DNA of 64,000 bases from Sternotherus odoratus (GCA_032164245.1 JAVMKO010000006.1:103743310-103807309), one strand, 5' to 3'; shown: positions 33,801 through 47,753, numbered from the stretch's first letter. Program-made: numbers and translations. Notes: generated by a model not told the origin, from the sequence alone.

Positions 33801-36800
33801 CTGGGCTGCTGCGCATGTCCACTGCATGCACCAGGGGGCGCTAGGGAGTTGCGCATGTCCACTGCATGCACCAGGGGGCACTAGGTGTCACGGAGTGTGG
33901 GGAGTCCGGTCCCTGCACCCCCGCTTCCTGGGATTCACAGAGACTCTCAGGCAGCCAGTAGATTAGAAGGTTTATTTGAGATGACAGGAACACAATCCAA
34001 CTCAGAGCTTCTTAGTCTAGACAGGACCCCTCAGTCAGGCCTTTCTGGGGGGTCGGAAGATGAGGCCCAGGGTTTTGGGCTCCCAGCCTTGCTCCCAGTC
34101 TTCTTTCTCCCTAGTACCCTGATCAAAAGCCCAGCCAAACTGTTTCCCTGCCTCCTTCCTGCCTCCCCTCCCCCCAAGCCTTTGTTAGAAACACACAGAC
34201 ATCCAGCTTCCCATAACCGGGCTGGGGTCAGGTTACATCCCAGCATCACCTTTTCCCTTCACACTAGGGAGTTGCGCATGTCCAGTGCATGCACCGGGGG
34301 GGGGGGCTAGGGAGTTGTGCATGTCCAGTGCATGCACCAGGGGCGCTAGGGAGTTGCGCATGTGCAGTGCATGCACCAGGGGGCGCTAGGGAGTTGTGCA
34401 TGTCCAGTGCATGCACCAGGGGGCGCTAGGGAGTTGTGCATGTCCAGTGCATGCACCAGGGGGCGCTAGGGAGTTGCGCATGTGCAGTGCATGCACCAGG
34501 GGGCGCTAGGGAGTTGCGCATGTGCAGTGCATGCACCAGGGGGCGCTAGGGAGTTGCGCATGTGCAGTGCATGCACCAGGGGGCGCTAGGGAGTTGCGCA
34601 TGTGCAGTGCATGCACCAGGGGGCGCTAGGGAGTTGCGCATGTGCAGTGCATGCACCAGGGGGCGCTAGGGAGTTGCGCATGTGCAGTGCATGCACCAGG
34701 GGGCGCTAGGGAGTTGCGCATGTGCAGTGCATGCACCAGGGGGCGCTAGGGAGTTGCGCATGTGCAGTGCATGCACCAGGGGGCGCTAGGGAGTTGCGCA
34801 TGTCCAGTGCATGCGCTGGGGGGTGCTGCCAAGCCGTGTCCTCCCCACTCCTGGCCACACCCCAGGGGGCGCCGGTACCTTCGATGGCGTAGATCTTGGC
34901 CTGCAGCTCACTGAAGAGGCCTTTGAGCTTTTCAAAGCTGTCCAGCACCTTGACAAACTGGCTCGTGGGCTCGGAGGCGAACTGTGTCAGCTGGGAGTGG
35001 TTCTGGGCAAAGTTATTGCCAATCTGGAGAGAGCGAGAGAAGAGGTTGGAGCCCGTGTCAGTCCCAATGGGCCCGGACACCTGGGTTCTTTCCTCAGCTC
35101 TGGCTGGGGACGGGCGTGGGGTCTAATGGTTTAGAGCAGTGCGGGGCCTGGGTTCCTTACCCCAATGATGTAGCGAATAATATTCTTATTGTCAGCGATC
35201 ACGGTTCCATCGTCAGAGGGGTCCCCGTCCGTGATAATGATCATCACTCGCGCCACGTCTTCCCGGGCGCCACACTCTGGGGTAAAAACCTCTTTTCTGC
35301 AGGACACGGGGAAAAGGGGCAGACGACCTCAGAAGGAGCCACGTCCAGAACTGGGCACGGGAGCCGTTTCTACAAGGATCCCTCCCCCAGCACTGAGATG
35401 CAGCCACCTCTGGGGTGGGGCGTGGGGGGGGGGGGCTGGTTATCATGGGTCCATCTCTCCCTCCCGCCCCTGGTTACTCACATGACGTAGTTGATGGCTT
35501 TGAAGGTGTGGGTCAGGCTGTTCATGTGCGTCACATTCTTCAGGAGTTCCCGGGGGTTTCGGTTTCGTTTGTAATGGTTAAAGTCAAATTCTATCCTCAC
35601 GTCCAAGGAAAACTGCACCGCAGCAAACTGGTGGGAAAGAGGGGCTGTCAGAACAGTACCCCCCACCTCCCCCCACCCCGCCGTCACCACCACCCTCCAG
35701 CGCCACGCGGGAGACAGGGCAGGGCTGGGGGGGTCCCTGCTGTACAGCGCCCCCTAGTGGCAAGCTGGGAGGTGGGGCATGGACAACCCCCCCCACACAC
35801 ACACAGAGCCCCCTAGTGGCAAGGTGGGAGATGGGGCATGGCCAGAACCCCCCCCCCCACACACAGCGCCCCCTAGTGGCAAGGTGGGAGATGGGGCATG
35901 GCCAGAACCCCCCCCACACACAGCGCCCCCTAGTGGCAAGCTGGGAGATGGGGCATGGCCAGAACCCCCCCCCCACACACACACAGCGCCCCCTAGTGGC
36001 AAGCTGGGAGATGGGGCATGGCCAGAACCCCCCCCACACACAGCGCCCCCTAGTGGCAAGCTGGGAGATGGGGCATGGCCAGAACCCCCCCCCCCACACA
36101 CAGCGCCCCCTAGTGGCAAGGTGGGAGATGGGGCATGGCCAGAACCCCCCCCCCACACACACACACAGCGCCCCCTAATGGCAAGCTAGGAGATGGGGCA
36201 TGGCCAGACCCCCCCCCACACACACACACAGCGCCCCCTAGTGGCAAGGTGGGAGATGGGGCACGGCTGGGGTATGGAAGGCAGAGTCCTGTAGCACCCG
36301 TCTGGGGAGATGGGGCCCAGTCAGTGTTTGTAGGGCGGCGCCCCCTGGCACCAGGCAGGGCAGGAGTCACCCTCATACGTGTATCGTGCTGTTTCCCAGC
36401 TTCTCCATCACGTCGATCATGAATTCCTTGATGGCCATGAACTGGTCCGAGTTCATGCTGGCCGAGCCATCGAAGAGAAACACCAGATCCACATTCCCCT
36501 TCAGGCATTCTGCGGGGAACCACCAGAGAGGGTTGGAGTGTGTGGGGGAGGGGGTAGAGCCAGGACTCCTGGGTTCTCTCCCCGGCTCTCGGAGGGGAGT
36601 GGGGTCTGGTGGGTCTGAGCAGGGACTCCTGGGTTCTCTCCCCAGCTCTCGGAGGGGAGTGGGGTTTGGTGGGTCGGAGCGGGGAGCCAGGACTCCTGGG
36701 TTCTCTCCCCGGCTCTCGGAGGGGGGTGGGGTCCGGTGGGTCGGAGCGGGGAGCCAGGACTCCTGGGTTCTCTCCCCAGCTCTCGGAGGGGGGTGGGGTC

Positions 36801-39800
36801 TGGTGGGTCGGAGCGGGGAGCCAGGACTCCTGGGCTCTGTGGGAAGGCGATGGGGTCTTAGTGCTTCGAGTTTCTCGGTTCCTTACCTTCAAATCCTGGG
36901 CTCATCTCCTTGGGCATCGCCAAGGGTCCCTCGAAGAGGTAGCAGACCCCGCTCAGGTACAGGTTCCCATCACACGTTCGGTTCAGCCCGGAGCCGCAGG
37001 CCTATGGGGGGCACGGAGCAGGGCAGTTACCAGCCCGGTCTGGGATGCGGGAAATCAGCCTGTCTATGCCTGAGCCAAACCCGAGGGGGACGGGCCTGGG
37101 GCTCCGGGTCTGGGCCCAACAGCAGGCGAATCCAAGAGGGGCCGGCAGAGAGGAGATGGTGCCTCCCCCCCCCACTCACCATCAGCCGGGCGTCGGTGCC
37201 ATCGCTCGCCAGGGACATCCCGAGATGCGCCATTTGAGCGCTCGCTGCAAGGGGAGGGAAAAGGGGTCAACGCTTCGCCCTGTCCAGTGCCCCCTGTCCC
37301 CCCCCTGATCTCCCCCCGGACCCACCCGGCAGTTGGACGGCCTGGCAGGCGCCTGTCTTCATGTCACACCGGTACAGCTGCCCTGTGGAGTTCGGGTCCC
37401 CGGGCGCTCCCACGACGATACTGTAAAACCAGGCAGATCAGACGCCGGGGGTGGGAAATTGCCAGGGACCCCACCCAGGGGGAGGCTGGAACCCAGGCAT
37501 CCTGACTCCCAACCCCCTCCCTGCTCTAACATGTGACGAGCCCCCCCCCCGCCCTTCCTGCCTTCCAGTTCGTCCTTCACCCCACCCCAGTACTGTCCCC
37601 CACCCCCGCCCTACTCTCACTTCCCAATGAGCCCCCGCGGGGGCAGTGCGCAGTGAAAGGGGAAGAGGGAGTCAGCATCATGGTCTGTGCATGACCCCGG
37701 AGGGACCAGACACAGGCCCGGGGGGACCCCACTGGGAGAGAGCCGGCAGGGGCCTGACAGTCCTTGACGCTGAAACCCCACTGGCCTCCTAGAGCTGAGA
37801 ACAGAACCCAGGCGTCCTGACAACCAGCCCCACCTAAGCTAACCCACTAGATCCCAATTCCCCCCCCCCAGCCCCCCAGCATCCAGGAGAGAACCCAGGG
37901 GTCCTGACTCCCTGCCCCACCTGCTCTAATCCACTAGAGATCCCAATTCTCCCCCCCCCCCAGCATCCAGGAGAGAACCCAGGGGTCCTGACTCCCTGCC
38001 CCACCTGCTCTAATCCACTAGAGATCCCAATTCTCCCCCCCCCCCCAGCATCCAGGAGAGAACCCAGGAGTCCTGACTCCTTGCCCCACCTGCTCTAACC
38101 CACTAGATCCCAATTTGCCCCCGCCCCTTCCCACCAGCATCCAGGAGAGAACCCAGGAGTCCTGACTCCCTGCCCCACTGTCCTCCCAGAGCTGGGGACA
38201 GAACCCAGGCATCCTGACAATCAGCCCCACCTGCTCTAACCCACTAGATCCCACTTCTCCCCCCAGCACCCAGGAGAGAATCCAGGAGTCCTGACTCCCT
38301 GCCCCTTTGCCCTCCCAGAGCCGGGGATAGAACCCAGGAGTCCTGATTCCCGGCCCCCTCTAGCCCCGGGTCTCTCTTGCAATGTGGGGTGTGTGTGTCG
38401 GGGGGGGGGGGAGTCTCTTACCTTTCATCTTTGACCTGCAGCACCTGGTACCCGAAAGTCCTACTCACATTGGAGGCCAGCACCTTCTGGGGGACGGTGT
38501 CAATGTTGTACCCCAGGGTGGGGGCTGGCCCTGCAGGGGGATTGAAGGAAACTGAGTCAGATCCTTCTGCCCGGCCACCTCCCCCTCCAGCGTGGGGACG
38601 CCGCTAGGCCCCCCCCCCCAGCCCTGCCCTCTGACCCCCTTCATCCCTCGTCGAGGCCACGCCCAGCTGCCACCCCCCGCCCTGCCTTTCACACGCTCTC
38701 TGGCACAAGAGCCGTGCTCCGGTTATGTCATCTGCGCCGTGTGGTTTGTGACTTGTGGGCTGAGGCCAGCCCCACTCCCGGCCTGGCCCCCCGCTGTCAT
38801 TTGACACCTCTCCACCCTGCTTGCCTCCTGTCGCAGGCAGAGTGCAGCTAGCTGCCAGAAGAGCTCCCCGCTCGCTGGGGGAGGGGGGGCAGGGAGGGCT
38901 CCCCCCCCATAGGTAGCCCCCACCCCCAGGTCAGGCTCTGTATTCCTCAGCGAGCAAGCGGGGAAGTTGTGCTGAGACCCAACAAACTCACCTCGCACGG
39001 GGAACCAGGGTCAGCTCGGAATGGCTTTCGGCCACAACCCTGCCCGGCACCCCCCCTTGAACCCGGCACTCGAGAGGTGAAAGGCCCCGTGTCCTATTCC
39101 CCAAGGGGCAGCACACCCTGGAGGGAAAAGCCAGAACACCCCAGCCTGTGAGTAGGCTCCAGCCATGGTAATTTTTCACCCCAGATGGGACTTGAACCCA
39201 CAATCGTTGGCTTAGGAAGCCAATGGTGTAGCCATTAGGCCGCTGGGACCGCCCCCAGGGAGTAGCTCTGTGCCCTGATAGGAGGAGAGGGACATCTGTC
39301 CCCAGGGTGATTGGGGGCCCCCTTGTTCCTGGGCGGATCTCTGTGGTTGGGGAAGGGAGGGGAACGCAGCTGCCCCTCCTTGCTGTGGGGATGAGAAGAT
39401 CCGTGGCCCTGCACGGCAAGGGAGCAGGGGAGCTCCCAGCGGCTCCACAGGTTGGGGCAGCTGGTGGCCTGCACAGAGCAGGCGAAGTGGTCGGACTCAG
39501 GCCGGGCAAAGCCAGCTGCTGTTCACTACGCCTGCCCTGGACGCACTCTGTGTCCCCCCCAGGCTCCGCCCCGGCTGGGAGGAGAGCGGCACCACGTCTG
39601 CCGGGAGCAGGTTGGGGCCTCGCTCCACGGGGGCAGAGTTAAGGTTGCATTCCAGGGGGGGCGTCCCTTACTGCCACGTGTCCCATTGGCAGAGGGTGAC
39701 ACTTAGCTGCTCTCCACTTCTGGGAAGGGCATGAGGGTAACCAGAACTCTGCCTTAGCAAAGCCTTTGGGCAGGAATTTCCCTTGTGACTGAGGAAGTTG

Positions 39801-42800
39801 TGGGTAGAGCGTGGACATCAGGGACCACAGCGCAGCTCCTTGGCTATCAACTCTAGCCCTCTGCTGGCTCCTACGTGCCCCCAATGGGGCCGTGTCCCTA
39901 GAAATTGACATTTCGGTCCGGTCTCCTCTCCCTGGGACTCCAGGGGTGACACTGATCACTGGTGCAGACCGGCTCGGTTCCCGCAGGCCGCTGACAGTCG
40001 TTCTGTGGTCAGTTACCGGGCGTGGATGATGTGTCCTGAGAACTGGGCTCTCTGCGACAGGGGGGATCGCTGATGTCAGCCCCCGTCCCAGCCCGCCCGC
40101 GGCGAGAGTCCCGGCCAATTGCTTTGTTCAATCGCACTCAGAAGGAACCAGCAGCGGGAGCACACGGTGCTAACGCGGAGGCTGAGAACGCCTTTCTGTT
40201 TGCCGGTTGACTTTCCCCAGTGCTCCAAAACATTTCCAGACCACCGCACGCCTCTCAGGAGTCCGATTTGTCTCGCGCACCCCCCACGTTACACCTCACT
40301 TCGAAACGACTTCTTTCCACAACCACACACAACAACACAAACATGTCCCAACCTCACTAGTACCGAACAACTGCTGCCGTTCTCATGTGTACCCGGTAAT
40401 TATGAAATAAATCAATGGGGGGATATATAGCGTACTTACATTCAGTGTATAGTACTCAGAGCAGTAGAAACAAGTTGTTGCCTGTATGAAATTTTAGTTT
40501 GTAAATTTCCTAGTGCTTGTTTTGTAGCCTGCTATAAAACTAGGCAACTATCTAGAGGAGTTGATGTACCCCCCGCAAAAGACCTCTGTGTACCACTGGT
40601 TGAGAACCACTGATCTAAAATCCACATACTGACTCGCACTGGTTTGAAATCCGGTGCGCCCCGTGGAGGTGCTGGGTAGAGTTAGTGAGCCAAATTTGGG
40701 GTCATCTGAGTGAGAAGTTTCCGAGGGGGCCGCCTGTCCCCAAACCTTGCGGCTTCCAGCATTATCCCGGGCTGCCGATCTGGATACAGCAAAGGGCCAT
40801 GAGCCATTTAAGGGGTATGTCAAATCTTAACCACAGTTTCAGTTAAAAACTTTTTCCATCGGCCCCAAATTCCACGGCTTGGTTTAAGGCCGTGGGCCTC
40901 GCCCACTACGGACAAGAAGGGCTAAGAAAACCTGGATAACCGAGAGACACCGGTGCCTCGTTACTAGATAAGCAAAGTCAGTAAAACTCCAAATGGGGAG
41001 CGGTAATTGGTGTCGTTATCAGAAGTTACAGACACACAGAGCATTGCCGGGGCCCTCAATGTCCACTCCCTGCTGCAGGAAGAAGATAGCAAACACCTTC
41101 CTCAAACACCAACCTAGAGTTTAGGGCGGGTGGGCAAACTTTTTGGCATCAGGGCCACATCGGGGTTGCAAAATTGTATGGCGGGCTGGGTAGGGAAGGC
41201 TGTGCCTCCCCAAACAGCCTGGCCCCACCCCCTATCTGGACCCTCCCACTTCTCGCCCTCTGACTGCCCCCCTAAGAAACCCATCCAACCCCCCCCCCCG
41301 CTCCTTGTCCCCTGACCACCCTCTCCAGAGATCCCCTGCCCCTAACTACCCCCTGGGGCCCTCATCTAAGCCCCCCTGCTCCTTGTCCCCTGACTGCCCC
41401 AGCCCCTATTCACCCCCACCCCTTGGCAGACACCCGGGACTCCCATGCCGTATCCAACCCCCCCTGTTCCCTGTCCCCTGTCTGTCTCCCCCAGAACTCC
41501 CGCCCCATCCAGCTCCCCCTTATCCAACCCCCTGGCCCCAGCCCCCTTACTATGATGCTCAGAGCAGCGTGTCTGTAAGCCGTGCGGAGGCAGACACACT
41601 GCCCCGCCGGAGTGTGCAGCCCTGGTGAGGCTCCGGGGCCGGGGAAGGTGGGGCAGGGGCCGGAGGGAGCCTCCCCAGTGGGGAGCTCAGGGGCCGGGCA
41701 GGATGGTCCCATGGGCCGGATGTGGCCGTAGTTTGCCCAGCCCTGGTTTAGGGAGAGGTCCAACATATCAGTATGAGATACGCCATCCTCCCCCTTCACA
41801 GATGTATTCTACTTCCTAGAGGCCAAGGCTAGTTTTGAAAAGCACAAGGGTAAACCATTCCTATCACCACGTACTTTGTAATGACTTTTGGCGATAACCC
41901 CCCAGGAAGGTACCTGCTGGACAGCCGGCAGAGTTACCTCGTTCCTGTGGACCCAAATCAGGATTCAACGTTACCTTTGAATAAAAACCAGTTTAAGGCA
42001 AAACACGTGTGGCGTAGCAGTATATTGGGTGTTAAGCTGCACCCTGGGCGGAGCCATTGTGAATCTTTTAGATGACTGGCTCATTGTGCTGCCCGTATCT
42101 TGCTGCTAGAACCTATCCCGGGACTCGGACCCGGGAGCACCCTATATAATCCACTGTAATCGATTGTTCTGCTGTGTCTCGGAGCCCCCCCGCCAGCGCG
42201 GTGCGTAATAAACCCTCGTGCTCGACTCTACCCGGTGACCATTTCGGTTCCTCCACCGATGACTCATTTCACACAATATTCGGGACCTGGCCCATGTCTG
42301 AGGTTCCTCCCACCCGCCCTGTTAGCAGCCTCACACTGCAAACATTTCAAAGCAGGCCCATTAACCCCAGCGCTCCACGCAGCGCCAGATAAATCTTTTA
42401 TGGGGCCAGGCACCCAGACTATGGGCCTGCACCCCACTCCGCCCAGGCCCCGCCCTGAGGCCCTGCCCCTGTTTGGCCTCTTCCCCCTTATCCCCTGGTC
42501 CCTCCCAAGACCCTGTCCCCCCGCTCGGCCTCTTCCCCTCAAGGCCTGGCCCACACTACGCCCTGAGGCCCTGGGGGAGGGGGAGGAGAGGAGCGAGTGG
42601 TGGGCGGGGCCTCAAGGGAGAGAGGTAGAATGTGGGCGGAGCCTTGGGGCTCAGCATGGGCGGTGGGAGGTGTGGGGGGGTCACAGTCCAGGTGCCACGG
42701 CCCCTTCTGAGTGTGGAGCCGGTGTGCCAGTGCCATTGTAAACCCGGTACTGCCCTCAACAAAATGGGGGAGTGGGGTGCGGAGGGGATGGGAATCACAT

Positions 42801-45800
42801 AGCAACTGTGTGGCCATGCAGTGAGACCCGTGGGACTCAGGAATCACGGGGTCCAGTCCTGGCTTGGCTGCCAAGTGCTCTCGCCCAAGTCACTTCACCT
42901 CTTTGTCCCTCAATTTCCCCACCTGTAATATGGGGCTAAAGCGATTTACCTCCTTGCTGAAGCACTTTGCAATTTGCTGAGCTAAAGCACCAGGCGCGAG
43001 CTGGGGGGTGTCATTAGGTTCATTAACCGCAGTAGCATTACACCTGCCTAAATGACCAACTCCTATTCATAACGCTTCTTTCTCCTCAAAAGACTGCAGA
43101 CACACAGAGGGAAAGTTGCCCGAGGCTTGTGACCTTCCGGAACGTCGAGCTCAGCAAAACCTGAACTTCTGCAAACCAGGAAAATAAAAACAAAGGGAAG
43201 GCAAATGTGCCCGTAACCTTAACTCTGCCCCCACCCGGGGCTGGCAAGAGCCACTGGGAATGATCTGCATTCCCTGTACTAGGGGTAGCTATGCTGAAGG
43301 AGGGAGCATAGGGGGGCGGCTGCCTCTCACCAGTAAAACAGGGGTTAAAACAGCCAAACTAGGCTGATTGGGAAAGCAGTGGTGGGGGTGGCTGACCACA
43401 GCTGTGGCCAGCTCAATCGGGGCTTTACAGGCTGCAGGCTGCCCCCGTGAGCGGGGCTAGGTGCTGAGTGGCAGTAGCCACTGAGGCAAGGTGGGGATGG
43501 AGGGTTCCCCGGGGAGGGGTGACCCAGAGCTGCGGGTTACTGCAGTGGGCAGAGCCCAGCGACAAAGGGGCACTGCCAGGGGGCGGCACCCCAAGGGAAA
43601 GGGGCACCGGGGTCCAGGGAGGGACACGGGGCCGGCGGCGGGCGAGACACCGGCCTGCAGAGGGCGCTGCATACGCTGGAAAGAGCCAATCCCCAGACGA
43701 GCAGCAGGAGGCGCCGCGCCGGGGAGACAGCCCCTCGCGACAGGGAGGGATTAGCTGGAGCAGCTTGGGCAGCGGTGTGATGGTATGCGGGGGGGTGGGG
43801 GGTGGTTCTGTGGACTAGACTACGTGAGTGTAGGGCGGGTGTAGGGTGCTCCGGGTCAGTAGGGCACAAAGGCAGAGGGTCAGTGTGCGTGTTATGAGCG
43901 AATGCACCGCTGGGGGAGGCTAGCCCATGTCCCCTCCCCCTCTGCCGGAGGCCCCGCCCCTCCCCTCCTTCCTCCCCTGCCAGAGCTAGGAGCGCACCTC
44001 CCCCACAGCCGCTGGCCCCTCCCCCACCACGTCCCCAGCCCAGGAGCCACTGGGTGGGGGGGTGGCATGGCCGGCACACCCCCAGCCCCGACCCCAGAGC
44101 TGCCCCAGCCTCTCGGCCACAGAGGAGCCCGGAGGGAGCCTGGGGGCGGAGCGTGGGCGGGGCCAAGCCAGGCTGTCTGGGGAGGCACAGCCTTCCCCCG
44201 CCTATGCCACCCGCCGCCCATGACACTGGGGCATCGCTCAAAGAGGGCAGAGTTAAGGTTATGCGAGCATTTACCGTAACTCTGTATTTCCTGGTTTTCA
44301 GAGGTTGTGTTTTGCTGAACTGAGCATTCCGGAAGGGCACGAGACAGCCCCGGGCCACCTTAACCCCGCGCTAACGAAGGTGGTTGTCAGTGAATTTTCT
44401 GGAACAAGATATGAATCTGCTCGTGTCCTTTGCAATCCCCGCTCTTAAACCGAAGCCAAACTTCCACGAGGAGCTCCCCCCTCCCCCACAGGCTGAGGAC
44501 TGCTGGTGCACCAGACACGCCGTGTTCGGACGGCTCCCCCGGGCCCCACGCCTACACTTGAGAGCTCACCGCGGCGTAATCTCTCTCATCTCGCTGCTCT
44601 ATCCTGACGGGAGGGGTCTCTCCCGTCAGCTGAACTGCTCAACCCCCGCGCGTGACGTAAGTTACACCGACACGCGCTGTAGTGTACAAAGAGCCTCACA
44701 CTCACAACCCGTGGGTGGTGCTTAGCTTCAAACGCCACAAGCCGGCGAGTGCCTTGTACCGCTGGTCTCGAGGGATGAAAGAGCCAGCGTTTCCCCGGGA
44801 TGCTGGCGGAGATCACGGCTCCCCGTGCGATCCGTTTGGGGCGCGTTCGAGCCCCCGAAACCTTAGAAACCCCCCTCCCCTCTGGACCATTATCCCAACC
44901 CTGCAGCCCTTTGGGGGGGAGACGTTTTCAAGCCAAACCCAGTCGCTATGGGGAACTGTGAGAAATCAGCTGTCAAGCTGTGGGCTCTCAGAGCCTTAGC
45001 CCCACCTCCCTATCCGTCTTTCTACACTCCCTCCCCCCGCTTTTCGAAGCGCTCTCCTCTGCGTTAGCCGCCTGCCCCCAGCCCCAGCTGGTTTCCGAGC
45101 TGCAGGTGATAATAACTGAAAGAGGAAGAGGCCCTGCTCTGTCGAAAGCCCCGCCTGCGAAATAAGCAACGGGCTAGTCTACGGTGGAAGCGCTGTCTAC
45201 ACTACGGCCTCTGTTGGCATAATTTACCTCAGGCAGGGGCGTGAGTCTGCTGCTTGCAGGGGTGAGCTTTTAACAACAACGGGACAGTGGTTCTCAACCA
45301 GGGGTTCGAATACCCCACAAGGTACACAGAGGTCTTCCAGGGGGTACATCACCTCAATCTGGAGATTTGCCTAGTTTTACAAGAGGCTACATAAAAAACA
45401 CTAGCGAAGTCGGTACAAACTAAACCACCATACAGTGACTCGTCTATGCCGCTCTCGTCCCTGAAAGGCAAGTGCAATATTTATAATTATGTGGTAAAAA
45501 TGAGCAAGGCAGGCGTCGTTCAGTACTAGTCCGGCTGCGACCCTTTTGCATGTTTACGTCTGGTTCTGCAAGCCAATCGTTTTTAGGTGGAGGTGAAAAC
45601 TTGGGGTACGCAAGATAAAACCGATTCCTGAGAGGGGGGCCAGTCGCCTGGAAAGGCTGAGAGCCGGCCGTGAAAGGCATTTTCATTCCATGTCAGGCCA
45701 AGGGGAGACAAAGCAGGGGTAGAACTCAGGCGTCCGGACTCCCAGCCTCTAGCCCCCACTCCCCTTCCGGAGCTGGGGACCGAACCCGGGAGTCCTGGCT

Positions 45801-47693
45801 CCCAGCCCCAACCCATCAGCCCTCCCGCCCCGGTTGACCCAGTGCAGTAGCAGGAAGTCAGTGTGGAGAAAGCAGAGGATCTGTTTGTGTGCTTTCCTCA
45901 CACACGCCAAACCACAGGCCACAAGGAAATAGCTGTTTTAGATGTAATGTGACAGAGAGCTGGGGTGTCTTTTTGTTTGACCCTCTAGGGTCCCGCTGCA
46001 GTATTGCCATTCCCAGGCATTCAAAAATCATGCACCACCCTGCAATCATAAGCTTGGCTTAAAATATCCTGGATGGGTTTGGGGGGTTTTACGATACGTT
46101 GATGGTTTTCCTTATTTGATTTCTGAGCCGCTAAGAGTCACTCACTCCCCAGGACAAGGGCTGGAGAGACGCACTGTGTTTCCCAATACAAAACTCACGA
46201 TTCGCATCTGAACACGACTCAAGCAGCTGGGGCTTTATGTGAAACGCCAAACAGCGGGAGCTGACAACTGTGCGGAGCTCCCGGCCTAAGGACGCAAAGA
46301 ACCCAGGAGTCCTGAAGGCCGGCGAGGAGTCCTGAAGGCCGGCGAGGTCCGATTCTTTAGGGTTTCTCTCCACTGGCAATTTACAGCACTGCAACTTTCT
46401 CACTTGGGGGGGGGGGGGTGGAAAAACACCCCCCTGGGGTCTGTCCAGTGCCAGTGGAGAAGTCGCTATGCCCCTTGTGGAGGCGGGTTTCTTTAGAGCG
46501 CTGGCGGTGCTCCAACTCCACAAGCCATGGGAATGAGGAGGGATCACAGATTTGGGAGGTTAATTGGGCTGGTGGGGGAGGGGTTCCTGCACTGGGGAGA
46601 GATCCCAGATTACTGGTGTTAGTTAGGGTGATGGGGGAGGGGTTCCTGCAATGGGAGGGGATCACAGATTAGGGGTGTTAATTGGGTTGGTGGGGGGGAG
46701 GGGTTCCTGCAATGGGGTGAGAGCACAGATTAGGGGTGTTAGTTGGGGGCCAGGGGGAGGGGTTCCAACAATGGGGAGGGAGCAGCGGTAGGGGGAGGAT
46801 CTCGTGTGAACAGGGGTGGAGGTGGACGCAGGAAGACCAGTGGGGATCATGGCAGGGGGCTGGATCTTTCAGAAGAGGAATCCATGCATAACCCGCTGAC
46901 TCATCAGGGTAGATTCGGGGTGTGGGAGGGATTTTCCCATGCACCCCCTGATCCCTGGGGTTCACAGGCCGCTCCTGGCCGGGCACCCCTGCAGAGAGGG
47001 GGCCGCCCGCACTCAGTGGCCTACGAGACACCCAGCCTGAGATCTGAGCTGTCCTCAGGTGCGGCTGTTTCCCCTCCGCAATGACTCAGTTGGAAGTTTC
47101 GCTGGCAGGAGGGGAGCCCCCCACCCCAACACCCACTAAAAAGGACTGAAAAGGTGGGCAGTGTTCAGGGAAAAACTGATTGGGTTCAATGACAAAGTTC
47201 CCAGTGTCCAGCCTGAGGAATCCTTAATGACTGAGGGCTGAAATTAACAAGGGAGTCTGGCCTAGGGTGTCTCTAACAATTGAGGGTGTCCAGGCCGGGG
47301 TATCTCTATCGACCGAGGGCATCCAGTTTGGGGCAACGCTGATGACTGAGGGTATCTGGCTGGGGGCTGGGACAGAATGTACCCCTAGGCCCACCCACTA
47401 CACCCCTATTGCAATAATCTTTGTACAAAGTGTGCCTTGTGAGGGATCATTGGAAAAGTCATAATTTGCTAGTGACTGTGGCAGCATTGTATGTGAATGT
47501 CCCTCTCTGGTGTTACTAACAGATATTCCAAACTGAGGTTGGCAAACAGGCCGGTCTCACACAAAGGAATGGGTGCTCTGCTTAATTGGCATTGATGTCC
47601 TAAACAGAGACACCAAGCAGGAAGGGAAACAGAAGCTCCAGCAGGTGAGGAAAAGCAGCAGGGAGCATCCTTCCCTATTTGTTCTCTCTCCCT

Positions 47694-47753
<60 letters not shown>

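Larger units (their letters stand above)
42000..47690. other. Middle of ITGAL intron 1, mostly unassigned
   Basis: Apart from the listed SINE, hAT and minisatellite features this stretch has no recognisable exon. Locally GC- and C-rich patches (42,400-42,560; 43,900-44,200) give long reading frames without domains. Confidence 0.45.
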
